Assembly: GCA_033549065.1 (NCBI GenBank)
Contig: JAWSUE010000007.1
Coordinates: 62,001 to 126,000 of the forward strand
Source: Bacillota bacterium
Lineage (GTDB): Bacteria > Bacillota > Dethiobacteria > DTU022
DNA length: 64,000 nucleotides
Direction: 5' to 3'
Shown: piece by piece, positions 62,128 through 64,000 of the stretch
Numbering within the stretch: the first letter of the stretch is position 1
How the letters are laid out: the number at the start of each line of letters is the position of its first letter
Translations under genes and position numbers: made by a program
Notes under the pieces: model-generated
Seen by the model: only the letters and a program-made list of their open reading frames with translations
What the model was told of the DNA's origin: nothing
The model's database searches: none

Positions 62128-62615
62128 TGTTTACTGCTACGCTGGTCCTCGCCATTTTGGCTTTGGTTTTTTTCTTTCTTAACTTAAAAAGCGGCAAGCA
62201 TTTAGAGGGATTAATTCAGGGTGCGAAACAGTTCTTAGCTGTTTTGCCTGTACTCGTAGCGGCTTTTATTCTTGCCGGTATGCTTGAAGCGTTAATTCCG
62301 GAAGCGTTCGTCAGACAATGGCTGGCCAGCGAAGCCGGCGTCAGAGGCGTAATTCTTGGGACTATTGGCGGAATGATTTTAGCAATGGGCCCTTACGCCT
62401 CATTCCCGATTATCTCTTCCATTCAGGGTGCCGGAGCAGGTTTGGGTACAACCGTGGCCTTGGTTACCGGATGGATGCTCCTCGGATTGTCCCGCTTTCC
62501 TTTTGAAATGGGAGTGCTTGGATTACGTTTTACATTAACCAGGATGGCAATAAGCATTCCATTATGTTTACTAGTAGGCATACTGGCTCACCTTATTGAG
62601 GTGTTCCTTTTATAA
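62127..62615 (+). CDS. half-size ArsP/DUF318-like permease, second
   Basis: A 162-residue membrane protein with parallel features: IQGAKQFLAVLPVLVAAFIL, GVILGTIGGMILAMGPYASF and LLGLSRFPFEMGVLGLRF. AAAGGAGGAAGG precedes the ATG, which overlaps the stop of its partner. The pair likely assembles as an antiparallel heterodimer equivalent to a full-length permease. The Cys pair used by arsenic ArsP members is not evident. Confidence 0.78.
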   Translation: MFTATLVLAILALVFFFLNLKSGKHLEGLIQGAKQFLAVLPVLVAAFILAGMLEALIPEAFVRQWLASEAGVRGVILGTIGGMILAMGPYASFPIISSIQGAGAGLGTTVALVTGWMLLGLSRFPFEMGVLGLRFTLTRMAISIPLCLLVGILAHLIEVFLL

Positions 62616-62752
62616 GATTCAAACCAAGCTCTTGCATGTTTCACACTTTCCCCCGGCTTCTTAAATCATATATCCTCTGAAATCTCTGATAGTTACTTTA
62701 GCCCTATTTTGTGAATTACAGATAATTATTTTTGTAAAACATATAATATTTA

Positions 62753-62781
62753 TTGACTAACAATAAATATCGTGATATAGT
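62753..62781 (+). promoter_or_regulatory. promoter of the DUF2975-HTH pair
   Basis: TTGACT (62753-62758), 17 bp and TATAGT (62776-62781). A small palindrome ATATC-GT-GATAT (62767-62778) overlaps the -10 box and could bind the HTH protein encoded downstream. Confidence 0.65.
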
Positions 62782-62813
62782 TGTGTTGAAATAAATAGAT
62801 TGGAGTGATCATG

Positions 62814-63398
62814 ATGGTTAAATACACTGGAGAAAAATCAGCAGCCTCATTAATAAAATCATTGCTTGGAGCTGCCTGGTACCTGGGGATTATATTTACC
62901 ATAGTTCTATTTATCGGACAAATCTACTTGTTTTTTATAAATCCCCAGGTATTTGGAGAAAATGTAATGCTTAGAATCGAAACTCCGGGTATTGCATTCA
63001 GCTTTAATGAAGGGTTTACACAAACCGATGCCCAAAAGCTATTTATATACCAGTTTGCCCTGGTGTTACCGCTTTTGGCTATAGGGCTTCTGGTGATCTA
63101 TCAGTTGAGAAAAATTTTAGCAACCCTGGTTGATGAAACACCTTTCACAATTGATAATGCCAGAAGAATTGCCGTTATTGGATACTCGATCATTGCCGCT
63201 ACTATAATCAGGGCTGTATTAAATATGTTAATTGGCCTATACTTCAGCAGTACAGTCAACCTGCCAGGTCTTGAACTTTATGCCAATATTCGTCTCGAAG
63301 ATTTTAGCGGAATTCTAATCGGGGCTCTTGTTTTAATACTCGCCGAAGTATTTAAACATGGATCGAGGTTACAAGAGGAACAAGACCTGACGGTGTAA
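62814..63398 (+). CDS. DUF2975 membrane protein
   Basis: A 194-residue protein with four membrane helices (about residues 15-40, 80-102, 118-142 and 164-185), fitting the DUF2975 family. TGGAG lies eight bases before the ATG at 62814; another ATG at 62811 is possible. It is followed by a small Cro/CI-type regulator eight bases later, the usual partner of DUF2975. Its role is unknown. Confidence 0.85.
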   Translation: MVKYTGEKSAASLIKSLLGAAWYLGIIFTIVLFIGQIYLFFINPQVFGENVMLRIETPGIAFSFNEGFTQTDAQKLFIYQFALVLPLLAIGLLVIYQLRKILATLVDETPFTIDNARRIAVIGYSIIAATIIRAVLNMLIGLYFSSTVNLPGLELYANIRLEDFSGILIGALVLILAEVFKHGSRLQEEQDLTV

Positions 63399-63406
63399 AG
63401 GAGGAA

Positions 63407-63619
63407 ATGTCGGTGGCAATCATAGTTCGCCTTGATCGCATTATGGCCGATCGCAAGATTTCACTTACCGAACTGGCTGAAAAAGTAGGCATAACCTTGT
63501 CTAACCTTTCGCTACTCAAAACAGGGAAAGTGAGGGCTGTCCGGTTTTCAACCCTGGAAGCCCTCTGCCGTGAATTGAACTGCCAACCTGGCGATCTGTT
63601 GGAATATAAAGCAGATTGA
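63407..63619 (+). CDS. small helix-turn-helix regulator (YozG type)
   Basis: A 70-residue Cro/CI-type DNA-binding protein. The HTH is ISLTELAEKVGITLSNLSLL with the following KTGKVRAVRFSTLEALCREL; the tail reads CQPGDLLEYKAD. AAGGAGG precedes the ATG. It most likely regulates its own DUF2975 pair. Confidence 0.92.
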   Translation: MSVAIIVRLDRIMADRKISLTELAEKVGITLSNLSLLKTGKVRAVRFSTLEALCRELNCQPGDLLEYKAD

Positions 63620-63699
63620 CTATCCAAAAAACGATTAGCTAACTACCAGCGGGCGTAATGCTCTTCAGCCCAACCGACCATGTTGCTAATTCCTTTAGA

Positions 63700-63728
63700 T
63701 TGACATCAGAGTCAGCGGGTTTTATAAT
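63700..63728 (+). promoter_or_regulatory. consensus promoter for the tetR-type gene
   Basis: Perfect TTGACA (63700-63705), 17 bp and TATAAT (63723-63728). TGAC-N6-GTCA at 63701-63714 is a small palindrome over the -35 box that could be an operator. Leader of about 35 bases to the TTG start. Confidence 0.8.
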
Positions 63729-63768
63729 CAAGTTAAATAAATGGTTAGTCAGGAGGGTAACCGATACA

Positions 63769-64000
63769 TTGGAACCCGTGGTAAGAGATGAAGCGAAAGA
63801 AAGGATCATCAAAGCCTCCATTGCCCTGTTTTCTGAGAAAGGATACGATGGGACACGGGTTAATGAAATCTCCGAAGCAGCAAAAGTAAACAAGGCGCTG
63901 ATCTACTATTATTTTAAAAACAAGGAAGCTATACTGGATTACCTTCTGGAAAATCTTTTTAATGACATTAAAGAATTAGCCATGGGCTTTATTCGCAATA
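63769..64000 (+). CDS. TetR-family regulator, N-terminal part (cut by window edge)
   Basis: The start of a TetR-type repressor from the TTG at 63769 with AGGAGGG upstream. The HTH reads RIIKASIALFSEKGYDGTRV then AAKVNKALIYYYFKNKEAIL, with the classic YYYFKNKE end. The ligand domain is beyond the window. Confidence 0.92.
   Translation, partial: MEPVVRDEAKERIIKASIALFSEKGYDGTRVNEISEAAKVNKALIYYYFKNKEAILDYLLENLFNDIKELAMGFIRN

Noticed and set aside
1-64000. tRNA, rRNA, CRISPR array, prophage, intact insertion sequence
   Set aside because: None could be supported by reading the intergenic regions; only the repeat elements at 45.0 and 53.1 kb hint at mobility.

Overview
The window reads as a chromosomal segment of an anaerobic, Gram-positive, Clostridia-type Firmicute. 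Signs of this are sigma-A promoters (TTGACA, 17-18 bp, TATAAT), strong AGGAGG ribosome sites with many TTG and GTG starts, the truA/rplM-rpsI and cdaA-cdaR-glmM-glmS blocks, PadR/HAAS and DUF2975/HTH pairs, an AmmeMemoRadiSam locus, large molybdenum cofactor loci and a likely selenoprotein. The exact genus cannot be read from the sequence. No tRNA, rRNA, CRISPR array, prophage or intact transposase was seen.

Layout. 1-4.7 kb: the 3' end of truA, a deaminase-type amidohydrolase, rplM-rpsI behind a consensus promoter with four phased decamers, an MBL-fold hydrolase, and a geranylgeranylglyceryl-phosphate-synthase-like gene. 4.8-5.7 kb: a nitroreductase with a small partner on the minus strand. 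6.1-19 kb: a catabolic cassette made of a PucR-type regulator, a five-gene oligopeptide-type ABC importer, ATP-dependent hydantoinase/oxoprolinase subunits A and B, an EthD-like small protein and a hydantoin-racemase-like enzyme. 19-25.3 kb (minus): a molybdenum cofactor operon with three fusion proteins, led by a probable Moco riboswitch. 25.3-27 kb (minus): split chromate transporter genes and a MarR regulator. 27-29.6 kb: AmmeMemoRadiSam genes. 29.7-34.7 kb: c-di-AMP synthesis and amino-sugar genes. 34.8-37.5 kb: glnS, a zinc-ribbon gene remnant and a YgjP-like metalloprotease.

37.6-45.5 kb is mostly minus-strand: HAAS membrane protein with PadR, an M42 peptidase, an ABC exporter, a broken alpha/beta hydrolase, an FMN-binding protein, small membrane proteins, an inverted-repeat element and a RidA homologue. 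45.7-48.6 kb carries a CaCA exchanger, a CorA transporter and a spermidine-synthase-like protein. 48.6-52.4 kb holds a second molybdenum locus, a molybdopterin-binding protein plus ModABC, behind a structured leader. 52.4-55.1 kb (minus) has cstA with a long leader, a flavoprotein remnant and a peroxiredoxin-like gene whose in-frame TGA sits at the first position of a CxxC-type motif (UPFC), followed by a bSECIS-like hairpin. The last 9 kb holds an aldo/keto reductase, an alpha/alpha-toroid protein, a TPP enzyme, a zinc alcohol dehydrogenase, tag, a C_GCAxxG_C_C protein, a half-size ArsP-type permease pair, a DUF2975/HTH pair and the start of a TetR gene.

The parts support one another in plausible ways. 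ModABC would supply molybdate to the cofactor operon, whose riboswitch would sense the finished cofactor. The PucR cassette looks able to import and open cyclic amides. The selenoprotein needs selenocysteine machinery that lies outside this window. Functions are inferred from motifs by eye; no database search was possible.
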